Positions 27,029 through 37,029 of a stretch of DNA of 64,000 bases are shown here, in pieces. Origin of the DNA: JABAAI01 sp965261955 (GTDB lineage Bacteria; Spirochaetota; Leptospiria; Leptospirales; Leptonemataceae). Position numbers and translations under genes: made by a program. Position 1 is the stretch's first letter. Each line of letters opens with the position of its first letter. Where the stretch lies: assembly GCA_965261955.1 (NCBI GenBank), contig CBDHEM010000071.1, positions 372,001 through 436,000 of the forward strand, in the 5' to 3' direction. Below the pieces are notes generated by a model that was not told where the DNA came from, searched no databases, and worked only from the letters and a program-made list of their open reading frames with translations.

Positions 27029-28235
27029 TTGTCATAATCCTTTCGTAATATGTAGTTATTATTAATACTGATAATTGCTTGTGCATTGTATTGGGCTTTA
27101 TCATTTTTAACTATCTGCTTACTGCTATCAAATTGTAATTTTTTGGGATAATAATAAAAAATATACTCCGCATCTTTAATAGTTGAAATTTTGTACAAGC
27201 CAAAATATTAAAATGCTATCCAGTTAGACTCTCCTTAAACGCGATAATCACGAGAAGCAGGAAAATGTACTCTGGCGCCATGCGATACTTTTTTCTCAAA
27301 TTCTTGAGCTAATTTCGCAAATCGATCGTCAAAATGAGATTGGTATTCTTGATGTTTATCGGCCTGCCAAGCAGATCGGTCGCTTGCATATTTTGTTGCG
27401 TTTAGTAATGTTTGATTTGCCATAATATCATATAATGCAAAAGATATTACCATTGCAATAACAAAAATATATGTATTATTTTTATTAAAGTTAATTAATA
27501 ATGGAACGGCTAGAATAATTAAAATAAAACCCAAAAAATAAGCTACTTGTGTTCCTAATATGGAAATGCCGTACTGAGCGTTAATTGAACTAACTTTAAC
27601 AGGCTCAACTACTGATAACTCACGCATTATTAATTGGACATATTCAAAAATATTTAATGAGGATAATAGCTCAACACGATTTATCTCAAATCCCTCATAT
27701 TGTTGTGGAATAAAAAAACCGAATGAATTGATCTGCGTGTTACCGTAAACACTATCTTTCCAGCTAAAACTTCTAATCCATGGGATGTTTTGTGCCACGT
27801 TCATAATGATTGAAACTTAATTTTCTGGGATATCAATAGAACGTTGGTGATTTTCATTGATATCTTTGCTGGGCAACCAAATTAGTGAGATTTTGCGAGG
27901 AAGGTTTTCTAGTTTAACAATTAATTTTATATAAGGCGTACTTTACTATTTTAGAGATTGCAGGTTTTTTTACTATTAAATGATACTGCTGTTTTGCTTA
28001 TTTTATTAAATCTAATATTGCCCGTTGTTATTTTCTCAACTGATGCATTGTAAATATTCCATTTTTTTATTTTTGAATTAGTGTTAAAATCGTACACTAA
28101 TGTCGCATTTCCTGATGCCTTTAAGGTCAGCCCATAAGATAACAACCCCAAAACTATTGTGCCAAGAATTAAGCAGGTGATTTCCCTCCTCTTGCTAACA
28201 CGCTGGGATTTTTTTTTAGTTTTTGTCTTTACCAT
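27025..28235 (-). pseudogene. Decayed membrane protein of a glycan cluster
   Basis: Two readable pieces lie on the minus strand: 27951-28235 (basic start, one membrane helix, then a beta-rich extracytoplasmic part) and 27235-27804 (two membrane helices around VAYFLGFILIILAVPLLI and TYIFVIAMVISFALYDIM, then a soluble tail). In-frame stops at about 27237, 27205 and 27829 and at least one frameshift separate them, and the tail (YIFYYYPKKLQFDSSK...ILRKDYDK) runs into the methyltransferase start. This was probably one protein of about 400 residues. The family is not recognised. Confidence 0.6.
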
Positions 28236-28420
28236 GAGATAACAAACTAAGCTAACTTGTACATAAACGCAATATCAAACACTATAATAATGAGATCTGC
28301 GTACGCTAGTATGGGCAATTTTTGAATCAATATAAGGGCAACTCTATTAATTGTCTTTTTCGGCAATTTCTCCTGCATCCATGCAGTCGTGCGTGTGGCA
28401 CGTACTTCCTTACACTCATT

Positions 28421-28562
28421 TTAGAAATCCCGGAACGCATAGTATTTTATCAGGATGAAATTAAGAAAAAGACTCACACCAATGGCCACACCTCTCGCCA
28501 GAACGAGCCCACCCAACGAGCTGAAAACCTCAATCCGGTCAACTGCCCCTCTCCCCAAAGAG
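28421..28562 (-). pseudogene. GtrA-like protein, C-terminal fragment
   Basis: The last part of a GtrA-type small membrane protein: SLGGLVLARGVAIGVSLFLNFILIKYYAFR is the typical last membrane helices. The N-terminal half is missing: at 28563 the IS3 copy 2 begins, so the IS probably cut the gene. GtrA proteins flip lipid-linked sugars made by GT2 enzymes such as that at 25256, and the two gene types are often together. Confidence 0.6.
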
Positions 28563-29892
28563 TGGACAGTCCACTTTAAGTTATGGAGGAAGAGAACATG
28601 AGTTTTATAACATGGAAACAAACACTATCAAGGCGTCAGATAAACGCTATGATGAACAATTTAAGGAGGATGCGGTATAGACTTACTGGATCAAAAATAA
28701 GCTTTTAGCAAAAGAGGTCTGTGAAGCTTTTGAGCTATCTAAAGCTACACTCTATAAATGGCGTAGGAAATATGAGTTTAATAACGTTGATCCTAATCGT
28801 TCTATAAAGGCAGAATTGTCTAGGCTTCGTAAAGAGAATTCCGAATTTCGTCAAGAAAGGAATATCTTAAAAAAGTCAGTAGCCATTTCCCTCAAACCAC
28901 AGAAATAAAATTTCAATTTATTCAAAAACATCGCTCCTCATTTCCTGTACAGAAAATGTGCTCTTGTTTAACGATTTCAAGGAGCGGTTTTAATGTTTGG
29001 ATAAAACATAAAACAAGTAAAAGAGCTTTAGAGACACAAAAACTTGAAAATATGATTAGAGATATTTTTTATAAGTTTAAGGGTATTTATGGCTCTCCAA
29101 TCTCTAATGATTACGCCCGAATTGCATGAGATGGGATGTAAGCTTTCAGAAAATAGAGTAGCTAAAGTCATGAGAAATATAGGACTTTCTACCCGTGTAT
29201 ACAGTAACCAGAAGTAGAGGACAAGCACTTCTGCCTTAACGCTTACCCTATTTCTAAGAAGCGACTAGAACAGGAATTTAACATCCTTGAACTTAATCAG
29301 GTCTGGGTTTCTGATATTACTTACATTCAATCAGACGTACAGACGTAGATTGGTTATATCTATGCGTGATACTTGATTTATGTAGCAAAAAAATAGTTGG
29401 TTGGTCTCTTGCAGATCACATGAGAACAGAAATGGTCCTAGAAACTTCGCCTATAAGCTTTACCTAGAAGCTTTGGACAGAGAGCCGTTGCTCAAAATAA
29501 GCCCTCAAAATAAGCCTAGGAAGGGTTTGATTTTTCATTCTGACAGGGGAAATCAATACGCGAGTTATCAATTTAGGAGCAAGCTTGATAAATATGGATT
29601 TGTATCTAGTATGAGCCGTAAAGGTAACTGCTATGATAATGCTGTTGCGGAGTCTTTTTTTGGGAGTTTGAAAATAGAGGAGCTACATAAAAATACATAT
29701 CTAAATATATTTGAAGTTAGGAGAAATATTTTTGAGTATATTGAGGTATTTTATAATAGGCCTATATAGAAAACATTCATTTTTAGGATATAAGAGCCCT
29801 ATCAAATCTGAGGAAGAATACTATGCTGCTTAATATGCTACTTAATGAAAAAAAAGCTAAAAACGACTGTACAAAATATTAGGGGAAGGTCA
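28563..29892 (+). mobile_element. IS3-family element, copy 2 (full length, decayed)
   Basis: About 1330 bp from TGGACAGTCCAC to GGGGAAGGTCA. OrfA starts at 28612 (METNTIKASDKRYDEQFKED) but has an early stop at 28678; the helix-turn-helix (LAKEVCEAFELSKATLYKWRRKYEF) and leucine-zipper part follow. OrfB pieces are in several frames, ending with the DDE part in 29401-29769 (GLIFHSDRGNQYAS, AESFFGSLKIEELHK). A 13-bp duplication at 29492-29517 is absent from copy 1. No intact transposase is present. Confidence 0.88.
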
Positions 29893-29954
29893 CTTATACC
29901 ACATTTTTGAGCATTGTTTGGCTTTTACCCCTAGAAAACTCAGAAGAACCATAA

Positions 29955-30095
29955 TTTGTATTTCTATTGAGTAATCTTGCATGGTCCCCACCTCCATTTT
30001 TGTTTATTACAGCTAAAAGGGAAAGTCGATCATTTATAAAAAATAATACTCAAATGTGTTACCTTTTTATATGGGTTTTATATTTTTTTCTAAGC
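29955..30095 (-). mobile_element. Left-end fragment of an IS481-like element (inverted)
   Basis: Read on the minus strand it matches 12558-12680 closely: AACCCATATAAAAAGGTAACA, TTTGAGTATTATTTTTTATAAATGATCGAC, then GGAGGTGGGGA and ATGCAAGATTACTCAA. Homology ends after CAAATTAT, near 29955. Only an IS end with the start of an ORF is left. Confidence 0.5.
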
Positions 30096-30141
30096 AAATA
30101 CTTCTTGCCTATTTTATAAAATTAATTTTAATACTTTCAAG

Positions 30142-31353
30142 ATGTGCACTATACAAAATAAATCACAAAAATATTTTTTCTCTCTATTTTTCTTATTCAT
30201 ATGTATTTACTCTAGCTTAGCTTTCACTTTTTTCGTTTCTTCCCTTTCTTCTCTTGAAGCCAAATCGAAAAAAAATATTTCCCTCCTACCTATAGCTACA
30301 AACTTTAAAAAACCTCTTCAAGTTGTCTTTAGTTCAGGAGACCCCTTCGCATTTTTTGTCGTTGAGCAAGGAGGTATCATCTACCGCCTACAAGGAAAAA
30401 ACCGAAAAGTTTTCCTGAATATTTCAACTCTAATCACTAGTGATAACGGTGAAGAAGGCTTACTTTCATTGGCTTTCCCTCCTTCCTATAACAAAAAAAA
30501 ATCTTACATATATATAAATTATACTGCCGGTCGCCCTTTGTTTACACATATAGTAAAAATACCCGTGATATTTGGACATGCAAAGATAAAAGAAAGACGC
30601 ACTCTTTTACACATTCAACAACCTTATCGAAATCACAATGGAGGGATGTTATTATTTGGACCAGACCGAAGGCTTTATATCGGGACCGGAGATGGCGGAT
30701 CAGCTGGCGACCCTTTAAATTCTGGCCAAGATAGAAAAAGTCTCCTAGGAAAAATTTTGCGCATTGATGTGAACTCTAAGAAAAACAAGTCTTACAATAT
30801 TCCCCATAGTAATCCATTCTTCAAGTCGAAACTATTCCGAAAAGAAATTTACGCTTGGGGCTTACGCAATCCGTGGCGCTTTAGTTTCGATAGCAAAACA
30901 AAACGCCTCTATGTTGCTGATGTAGGACAAAATAGACAAGAAGAAATTAATCTTATTCAGAAGGGAGGAAACTATGGTTGGCGTATAAAAGAAGGAAGGC
31001 TATGCTATAAACCACCTAAAAATTGCTATAAGAGTCACCTCAAAGATCCAATCCATGTGTACAATCATAAACAAGGCCAAAGTATCACAGGTGGCTACGT
31101 TTATAGGGGGAAGACATTACCTCTATTTTGGGGACATTATTTTTTTGCAGACTACGTGAGTGAAAAACTCTGGGCTCTTCCAATAAGTCAGTATACAGGA
31201 AGGGCAATAGGGAAAAGAATACTTATCCTATCTCAAATAGGGAATATCTCATCTTTTGGAGAAGATAATAATAAAGAACTCTATTTGGTAGAGCATAGTA
31301 AAGGTATCATCTACAAAATGGTTAAGCCTATAAAGTTAAAAAGAAATAAATAG
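30142..31353 (+). CDS. PQQ-dependent sugar dehydrogenase-like protein (GSDH family)
   Basis: A secreted six-bladed beta-propeller. An N-terminal signal peptide (hydrophobic about residues 13-33) is followed by the family blocks: FKKPLQVVFSSGDP, EEGLLSLAFPPSY, HNGGMLLFGPDRRLYIGTGDGGSAGDP (with the catalytic His of the NHNGG segment near residue 171), LGKILRIDV, WGLRNPWRFSFD, DVGQNRQEEIN, and GNYGWRIKEG. Members oxidise sugars with PQQ in the periplasm; many homologues have no known substrate. At 403 residues it is of usual length. It is the only intact gene between the IS debris and the repeat protein. Confidence 0.87.
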   Translation: MCTIQNKSQKYFFSLFFLFICIYSSLAFTFFVSSLSSLEAKSKKNISLLPIATNFKKPLQVVFSSGDPFAFFVVEQGGIIYRLQGKNRKVFLNISTLITSDNGEEGLLSLAFPPSYNKKKSYIYINYTAGRPLFTHIVKIPVIFGHAKIKERRTLLHIQQPYRNHNGGMLLFGPDRRLYIGTGDGGSAGDPLNSGQDRKSLLGKILRIDVNSKKNKSYNIPHSNPFFKSKLFRKEIYAWGLRNPWRFSFDSKTKRLYVADVGQNRQEEINLIQKGGNYGWRIKEGRLCYKPPKNCYKSHLKDPIHVYNHKQGQSITGGYVYRGKTLPLFWGHYFFADYVSEKLWALPISQYTGRAIGKRILILSQIGNISSFGEDNNKELYLVEHSKGIIYKMVKPIKLKRNK

Positions 31354-31375
31354 TATAGAGGATTTTAGAATATAA

Positions 31376-34300
31376 TCAGCCCCCCAGTAATTTACCCATA
31401 TAAACATTAATGTCATTAATATTTTGGTTAATCATTTTCTTTAAATCATCGGGAATATTTTGTGCACTGATAACTTGATAATAATTCAATGCCTTTTGGA
31501 ACATCTTCCGGCGAGTAAATTTTTGGGCCTCTACAAGCATAGATCTATACTTATGATAACTGTATCCCATTTTAAATTTCTCTTCACTAAATGCTATGGC
31601 ATCGGGAAGTTTTGTGAAATCATAACTAAGAACAAAAAATGGGGTTTCAGCTTTGTGAGTGCGTTTGATTTCCACAGATGCTTTAATTTCTTTAGAAGCA
31701 TCTAATTCTGATTTGTCACTTTTATTTATATTACTTATGGGTGTTTCGATTTTATCTTTTATATTCTTTTCCCTAGGAGTATCTTCTTCTTTGGGGATGG
31801 GGGTATTTGATTGTGGAGAACTTATAATAGGGGTTTCGTCTAGAGTATTCTTCCCTTTCTCATTCTGGTTAGCGTCTTTTTCAGAATGCTTCTGATCTTT
31901 ATTTTCTAGATTAACAGATTCATCAGCTTTATTTTTATCCGCTTCATTCGCTTTTGGCATCTTTACTAATTTGAGAAAAAATTCAGGATCATTTAATTGA
32001 GCGTTTACACCACCATGATGTACTAACTCATTTTTCATAGCACTAGGGAAATTATTGGCATCTGAAATAGCGGGTGTTTCATGAGAAGATAAGAGATGAT
32101 TAGAGCTATTTACCGTATTTTCATTCGCTGGGTTTAATCCGGCTACATTCTTATTTCTTGCAGAAGTTGTACTCTCACCTCTTTCAATAGGAGGAGGCTG
32201 AACAAAAGAATCTGAAGTCCCATCTACACCGTTAGGAGTTCCTATAGGCGCTGGCGGTACAAAGGAAACTGGATCTAGAGAAGGCGGAGGCGCCGGATTT
32301 TCACCAACTCCAGTGGGAACAGAACTTCCTATAGGCGCTGGTGGTACAAAGGAAACTGAATCTGGAGAAGACGGAGGCGTCGGATTTCCACCAACTCCAG
32401 TGGGAACAGAACTTCCTATAGGCGCTGGTGGTACAAAGGAAACTGAATCTGGAGAAGACGGAGGCGTCGGATTTCCACCAACTCCAGTGGGAATAGAACT
32501 TCCTATAGGCGCTGGCGGTACAAAGGAAACTGAATCTGGAGAAGACGGAGGCGTCAGATTTCCACCAACTCCAGTGGGAATAGAACTTCCTATAGACGCT
32601 GGTGGTACAAAGGAAACTGGATCTGGAGAAGACGGAGGCGTCGGATTTCCACCAACTCCAGTGGGAATAGAACTTCCTATAGGCGCTGGCGGTACAAAGG
32701 AAACTGGATCTGGAGAAGACGGAGGCGTCGGATTTTCACCAACTCCAGTGGGAATAGAATTTCCTATAGGCGCTGGCGGTACAAAGGAAACTGGACCTAG
32801 AGAAGACGGAGGCGTCGGATTTTCACCAACTCCAGTGGAAATAGAATTTCCTATAGGTGCTGGTGGTACAAAGGAAACTGGACCTAGTGAAGGCGGAGGC
32901 GCCGGCTTTTCACCAACTCCAGTGGGAATAGAACTTCCTATAGGCGCTGGTGGTACAAAGGAAACTGGACCTAGAGAAGACGGAGGCGTCAGATTTCCAC
33001 CAACTCCAGTGGGAACAGAACTTTCTATAGGCGCTGGTGGTACAAAGGAAACTGGACCTAGTGAAGACGGAGGCACCGGATTTTCACCAACTCCAGTGGG
33101 AATAGAATTTCCTATAGGCGCTGGTGGTACAAAGGAAACTGGATCTGGAGAAGACGGAGGCGTCGGATTTTCGCCAACTCCAGTGGGAATAGAACTTCCT
33201 ATAGGCGCTGGCGGTACAAAGGAAACTGGACCTAGTGAAGACGGAGGCACCGGATTTTCACCAACTCCAGTGGGAATAGAATTTCCTATAGGCGCTGGTG
33301 GTACAAAGGAAACTGGACCTAGTGAAGACGGAGGCGCTGGGTTTTCACCAACTCCAGTGGGAATAGAACTTCCTATAGGCGCTGGCGGTACAAAGGAAAC
33401 TGGACCTAGCGAAGACGGAGGCGTCGGATTTTCACCAACTCCAGTGGGAATAGAATTTCCTATAGGCGCTGGCGGTACAAAGGAAACTGGACCTAGCGAA
33501 GACGGAGGCGTCGGATTTTCACCAACTCCAGTGGGAATAGAATTTCCTATAGGCGCTGATGATACAAAGGAAACTGGACCTAGTGAAGACGGAGGTGCTG
33601 GGTTTTCACCAACTCCAGTGGGAATAGAACTTCCTATAGGCGCTGGCGGTACAAAGGAAACTGGACCTAGCGAAGACGGAGGCGTCGGATTTTCACCAAC
33701 TCCAGTGGGAATAGAATTTCCTATAGGCGCTGATGGTACAAAGGAAACTGGACCTAGTGAAGACGGAGGCGTCGGACTTTCACCAACTCCAGTGGGAATA
33801 GAATTTCCTATAGGCGCTGGTGGTACAAAGGAAACTGGATATGGAGAAGACGGAGGCGTCGGATTTTCACCAACTCCAGTGGGAATAGAACTTCCTATAG
33901 ACGCTGGCGGTACAAAGGAAACTGGACCTAGCAAAGGCGGAGGTGCTGGGTTTTCACCAACTCCAATGGGAATAGAATTTCCTATAGGCGCTGGTGGTAC
34001 AAAGAAAACTGGACCTAGTGAAGACGGAGGCACCGGATTTTCACCAACTCCAATGGGAATAGAATTTCCTATAGGCGCTGGTGGTACAAAGGAAACTGGA
34101 CCTAGTGAAGACGGAGGCACCGGATTTTCACCAACTCCAATGGGAATAGAATTTCCTATAGGTGCTGGTGGTACAAAGGAAACCATATGTGGAGAATAAT
34201 TTGTCTCACTATTAAATTCTTCCCAATCGTTCTCCTCATGCATCTCCTTTTCTGGTAATTGCGTTAATTGCGTTTTCCCTTGAGAAGAGTTATAATTCGT

Positions 34301-35185
34301 TTCTGGCAGTACTATAAAATTGGATTGCCTATGACGTCTTTCACCTAAGTCCTCTTCTTCTGCACTTGGTAATTCCACTTGATCTAGTTTAGACTTTGAA
34401 AATTTCTCTGATAAAGAAGGAGATAAAAATAAAATTTTATCTTTAATATTTTTTCTCCCCTGATTTATATTTTGAATAGAGTTAAGGGCAGAATCATTTT
34501 CCACTTGTGCTTTAGATGAAGGAGGTGACGTTACATTCTGGTCTTGTGGAAAAGGAACACCCTCTCTATTTTCTCGGTAGGAAGGATCCTTATTATCTAC
34601 TTCTTTATTATCTACTTCTTTTTTTTTCTGATTTTCGCTTAAATTAGGAACTGTATTATCTTCTCTAAGAGAATTTGATAACTGTTTGGGAGATACTTTT
34701 TTTGAAGAATTTGCTTGGAAAGGAAATGGCTGCGTCTCTTTTTCTATTTCTTTCAGATGACTACGAGAAGAAGTCGCTTGTGAAGAGTCTGAATTTACAC
34801 TACTTTTTCCCACCTCGGATTTCTTTTGAGCTTCTTTTTTGTCTTGTATTTGCTTTCTTAAAACTTTTATATTTTTCTCTATTTTATCTCTTAGCTCACC
34901 GTGAGCTAAACGTTTATGAAAATATTCATAGGTACTCAATGCTTGTTCAAACTTTCCTTTCTTAAAAAAAGCATTTGCATTTTGAACTATTCGATGCTGG
35001 TAGCCTTCAGAAGAATTACCTTCCCAACATTTATCGATAGAAGAGATATCCTCTATTTGATCATCATTCTTTATTTCTCTTTGCTTCTGTGTATCTTTTG
35101 AAATCTCTTGTTCGGTAATAGTATCTTTTGATAGAGATAACCCCTTTCGCACATGACCCACAAGCACATTCCAAAAATCCATCAC
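31376..35185 (-). CDS. Giant proline-rich repeat protein with TPR-like ends
   Basis: A 1269-residue protein with no signal peptide. The N-terminal 110 residues hold a TPR-like helix pair (NANAFFKKGKFEQALSTYEYFHKRL). A charged disordered part follows to about residue 335. Then come 22 full copies and one partial copy of a 29-residue repeat, SFVPPAPIGNSIPTGVGEN.. PTPPSSLGPV, to about residue 980. A second charged linker and a C-terminal TPR-like pair (VEAQKFTRRKMFQKALNYYQVI) end the protein. The repeats differ little (G/S, N/S, T/I, A/V/T variants), so they expanded recently. The family is not known to me; it could be a scaffold whose length varies between strains. Its 3' end converges on the sugar dehydrogenase gene. 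Confidence 0.8.
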   Translation of the reverse strand: MMDFWNVLVGHVRKGLSLSKDTITEQEISKDTQKQREIKNDDQIEDISSIDKCWEGNSSEGYQHRIVQNANAFFKKGKFEQALSTYEYFHKRLAHGELRDKIEKNIKVLRKQIQDKKEAQKKSEVGKSSVNSDSSQATSSRSHLKEIEKETQPFPFQANSSKKVSPKQLSNSLREDNTVPNLSENQKKKEVDNKEVDNKDPSYRENREGVPFPQDQNVTSPPSSKAQVENDSALNSIQNINQGRKNIKDKILFLSPSLSEKFSKSKLDQVELPSAEEEDLGERRHRQSNFIVLPETNYNSSQGKTQLTQLPEKEMHEENDWEEFNSETNYSPHMVSFVPPAPIGNSIPIGVGENPVPPSSLGPVSFVPPAPIGNSIPIGVGENPVPPSSLGPVFFVPPAPIGNSIPIGVGENPAPPPLLGPVSFVPPASIGSSIPTGVGENPTPPSSPYPVSFVPPAPIGNSIPTGVGESPTPPSSLGPVSFVPSAPIGNSIPTGVGENPTPPSSLGPVSFVPPAPIGSSIPTGVGENPAPPSSLGPVSFVSSAPIGNSIPTGVGENPTPPSSLGPVSFVPPAPIGNSIPTGVGENPTPPSSLGPVSFVPPAPIGSSIPTGVGENPAPPSSLGPVSFVPPAPIGNSIPTGVGENPVPPSSLGPVSFVPPAPIGSSIPTGVGENPTPPSSPDPVSFVPPAPIGNSIPTGVGENPVPPSSLGPVSFVPPAPIESSVPTGVGGNLTPPSSLGPVSFVPPAPIGSSIPTGVGEKPAPPPSLGPVSFVPPAPIGNSISTGVGENPTPPSSLGPVSFVPPAPIGNSIPTGVGENPTPPSSPDPVSFVPPAPIGSSIPTGVGGNPTPPSSPDPVSFVPPASIGSSIPTGVGGNLTPPSSPDSVSFVPPAPIGSSIPTGVGGNPTPPSSPDSVSFVPPAPIGSSVPTGVGGNPTPPSSPDSVSFVPPAPIGSSVPTGVGENPAPPPSLDPVSFVPPAPIGTPNGVDGTSDSFVQPPPIERGESTTSARNKNVAGLNPANENTVNSSNHLLSSHETPAISDANNFPSAMKNELVHHGGVNAQLNDPEFFLKLVKMPKANEADKNKADESVNLENKDQKHSEKDANQNEKGKNTLDETPIISSPQSNTPIPKEEDTPREKNIKDKIETPISNINKSDKSELDASKEIKASVEIKRTHKAETPFFVLSYDFTKLPDAIAFSEEKFKMGYSYHKYRSMLVEAQKFTRRKMFQKALNYYQVISAQNIPDDLKKMINQNINDINVYMGKLLGG
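32250..34182 (-). repeat. 87-bp tandem repeat array (22 units plus a partial)
   Basis: Coding minisatellite of the repeat protein: each unit is 87 bp and keeps the reading frame. Variants sort by place: units at the N-terminal side read SLGPV, units at the C-terminal side SPDSV. The opposite strand is also free of stops over the whole array. Confidence 0.97.
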
Positions 35186-35194
35186 ACCTACCTT

Positions 35195-36979
35195 TTATAA
35201 ATCAACCTGTTTCAAGAAATATTTCATTATAAACTCGATCTCTTCTTCCAGATCTATTTTAGCTTTTCTCAATTCATCATGGTGTTTTAATTTTTGTTGA
35301 TACCGTAAACTTATATAAATCTTTAGTTTGGGCTCTGTTCCTGATGGGCGTATAGTTAATTTTGCTTCAGGCTCTAGAATGAGTTGTATCATGTTGGAAC
35401 GAGGTAATTTTTGAAAAGTTTCTGGACTGGGTTTCCCATTTTTCAGATGATCTCGATAATCTAAAATATCTATTATTTTTCTTTTTCCCATTTCCCATTT
35501 AGATAGATTTTGAGATCGCAAACCTTCTAAAACAGCTGTGATTTTAGCTATGCCCTCATTACCTTGAAGTGTAATTGATTTTAACTCTTCTAAATAAAGC
35601 CCATAACGCAGATAAATTTGGTCTAGGTAAGATGTGAGATCTTTATATTTAGTGACTATCTCACACAAAAGTAAAGCTGATGAAAGGGCATCTTTATCTC
35701 GCACAAAGTTTACAGGTAAATAGCCATAAGATTCTTCTCCACCAAAAATATAAGAAGATATTTTTCCCTTTGTTTCAAGAAGGTTCATTTGTTCAGCAAT
35801 GTACTTAAAACCGGTTAAAACCTCACATAATTCAAATTCATAAGCCTCTGCAATACATCTTTGTAAATCTGTTGTTACGATTGTCTTAAAAATTTGTCCT
35901 TCATTTCGATTATTTTTATCAATTTTCTTATTTAAATAAAAGTTCTCACACAAAAAGGCACAAAAGATACTTCCCAACTGATTGCCATTTAAATAGATAT
36001 ACTTTCCATCGGAATTACGAACACCCACGCCTAGACGATCAGCATCAGGATCTGTGGCTAAAAATATATCTGCTTGTAATCTAGAGGCAAGCTCATCTGC
36101 CAATTTTAAGGCACTTGCGTCTTCCGGATTGGGGTATTTTACACTAGGAAACTCACCATCTGGTTTGGCTTGAGAGGCTACCATCGTAACAGAAAAACCA
36201 TAGTATTTTAACACAGCAGGAAGCCATCCACCTCCTGTGCCATGTAAAGGAGTATAAACAATTTTTATAGAGGATTTACCTGGATGCTGAGAAGACGTTA
36301 CAAAAGAAAGTTTACCTAATTCTTTAATATAGCTTTCTCTTATTTTTGGCCCTATAATGTGCACTTGTTTTCCATAATAGGATTTAGAGCGATTATTGAA
36401 AACATTCATATCCGGCCATTCTTTTAATAAAGAAATGGCTTGCTCAATTTCAACTTGTTTTTGGGCCACAATCTGCGCACCATTTGCATCATAAATCTTA
36501 TAACCATTATATTCCGGAGGATTGTGGCTAGCTGTTATAACAACTCCTCCTTTTGCCTTCAATTTACGCACAGCGTAACTAAGTATAGGTGTAGGTGTTA
36601 CTTCGTAAAATAAATAAACTCTCAACCCTAAACCAGAAGCTATCTTCACTGTAGATTCCGCAAACTCATAGCTCATTCGCCGGGAATCGTAAGCAATCAC
36701 AAGAGATGGACGAGAGTATTTTGCAAGTAGGACATGGCAAAGAGCTATGGTAACGCGACCCACGGTCCAATAGTTCATACGTCCTGGACCGTTTCCAAGT
36801 ATCCCACGTATTCCACCTGTTCCAAATTTCAAATTATTTATATAAAATTTCGTATCCGTATTATGAGTATCCCGTACATAATCAGTATATACAAGAGCTG
36901 CTTCTGCTCGAACCTCCATAGGAAAGTTCGTCCCCGTCCATTCCAGAATACACTGTTTATTTTTCTCTCTATTATCCAT
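35195..36979 (-). CDS. Phosphoglucomutase/phosphomannomutase (PgcA-type)
   Basis: Interconverts sugar-1- and sugar-6-phosphates. The 594 residues fit the long PGM2/PgcA type: FGTGGIRGILGNGPGRMN near residue 51, the phospho-Ser site TASHNPPEYNGYK near residue 145, the metal loop DPDADRLGV near residue 306, FGGEESYGY near 413, and the phosphate-binding RPSGTEPKLKIY near residue 550. All key residues are present. It lies just beyond the start of the repeat protein gene, about 10 bases downstream in the gene order, so both may share a transcript. The translation start lies inside a 13-bp tandem repeat. Confidence 0.92.
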   Translation of the reverse strand: MDNREKNKQCILEWTGTNFPMEVRAEAALVYTDYVRDTHNTDTKFYINNLKFGTGGIRGILGNGPGRMNYWTVGRVTIALCHVLLAKYSRPSLVIAYDSRRMSYEFAESTVKIASGLGLRVYLFYEVTPTPILSYAVRKLKAKGGVVITASHNPPEYNGYKIYDANGAQIVAQKQVEIEQAISLLKEWPDMNVFNNRSKSYYGKQVHIIGPKIRESYIKELGKLSFVTSSQHPGKSSIKIVYTPLHGTGGGWLPAVLKYYGFSVTMVASQAKPDGEFPSVKYPNPEDASALKLADELASRLQADIFLATDPDADRLGVGVRNSDGKYIYLNGNQLGSIFCAFLCENFYLNKKIDKNNRNEGQIFKTIVTTDLQRCIAEAYEFELCEVLTGFKYIAEQMNLLETKGKISSYIFGGEESYGYLPVNFVRDKDALSSALLLCEIVTKYKDLTSYLDQIYLRYGLYLEELKSITLQGNEGIAKITAVLEGLRSQNLSKWEMGKRKIIDILDYRDHLKNGKPSPETFQKLPRSNMIQLILEPEAKLTIRPSGTEPKLKIYISLRYQQKLKHHDELRKAKIDLEEEIEFIMKYFLKQVDL

Positions 36980-37029
36980 GTAGAGATAACCTGTAGAAAT
37001 ATCCTGTAAAGATATCCTGTAGAGATATC
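36978..37029. repeat. 13-bp tandem repeat across the phosphoglucomutase start
   Basis: Four units (plus strand ATGTAGAGATAAC, CTGTAGAAATATC, CTGTAAAGATATC, CTGTAGAGATATC). On the coding (minus) strand this is GATATCTCTACAG repeated, and the last unit ends in the ATG of the phosphoglucomutase gene. Each unit carries an AGGATAT-like piece at the spacing of a weak ribosome site. Confidence 0.9.

Noticed and set aside
32250..34182. CRISPR array
   Set aside because: The 87-bp units are contiguous, have no spacers, and encode a protein; no cas gene is near.
32313..34199. 628-codon plus-strand frame as a real gene
   Set aside because: It is antisense to a tandem repeat with a unit length divisible by 3, which makes long false frames; no start signal was seen.
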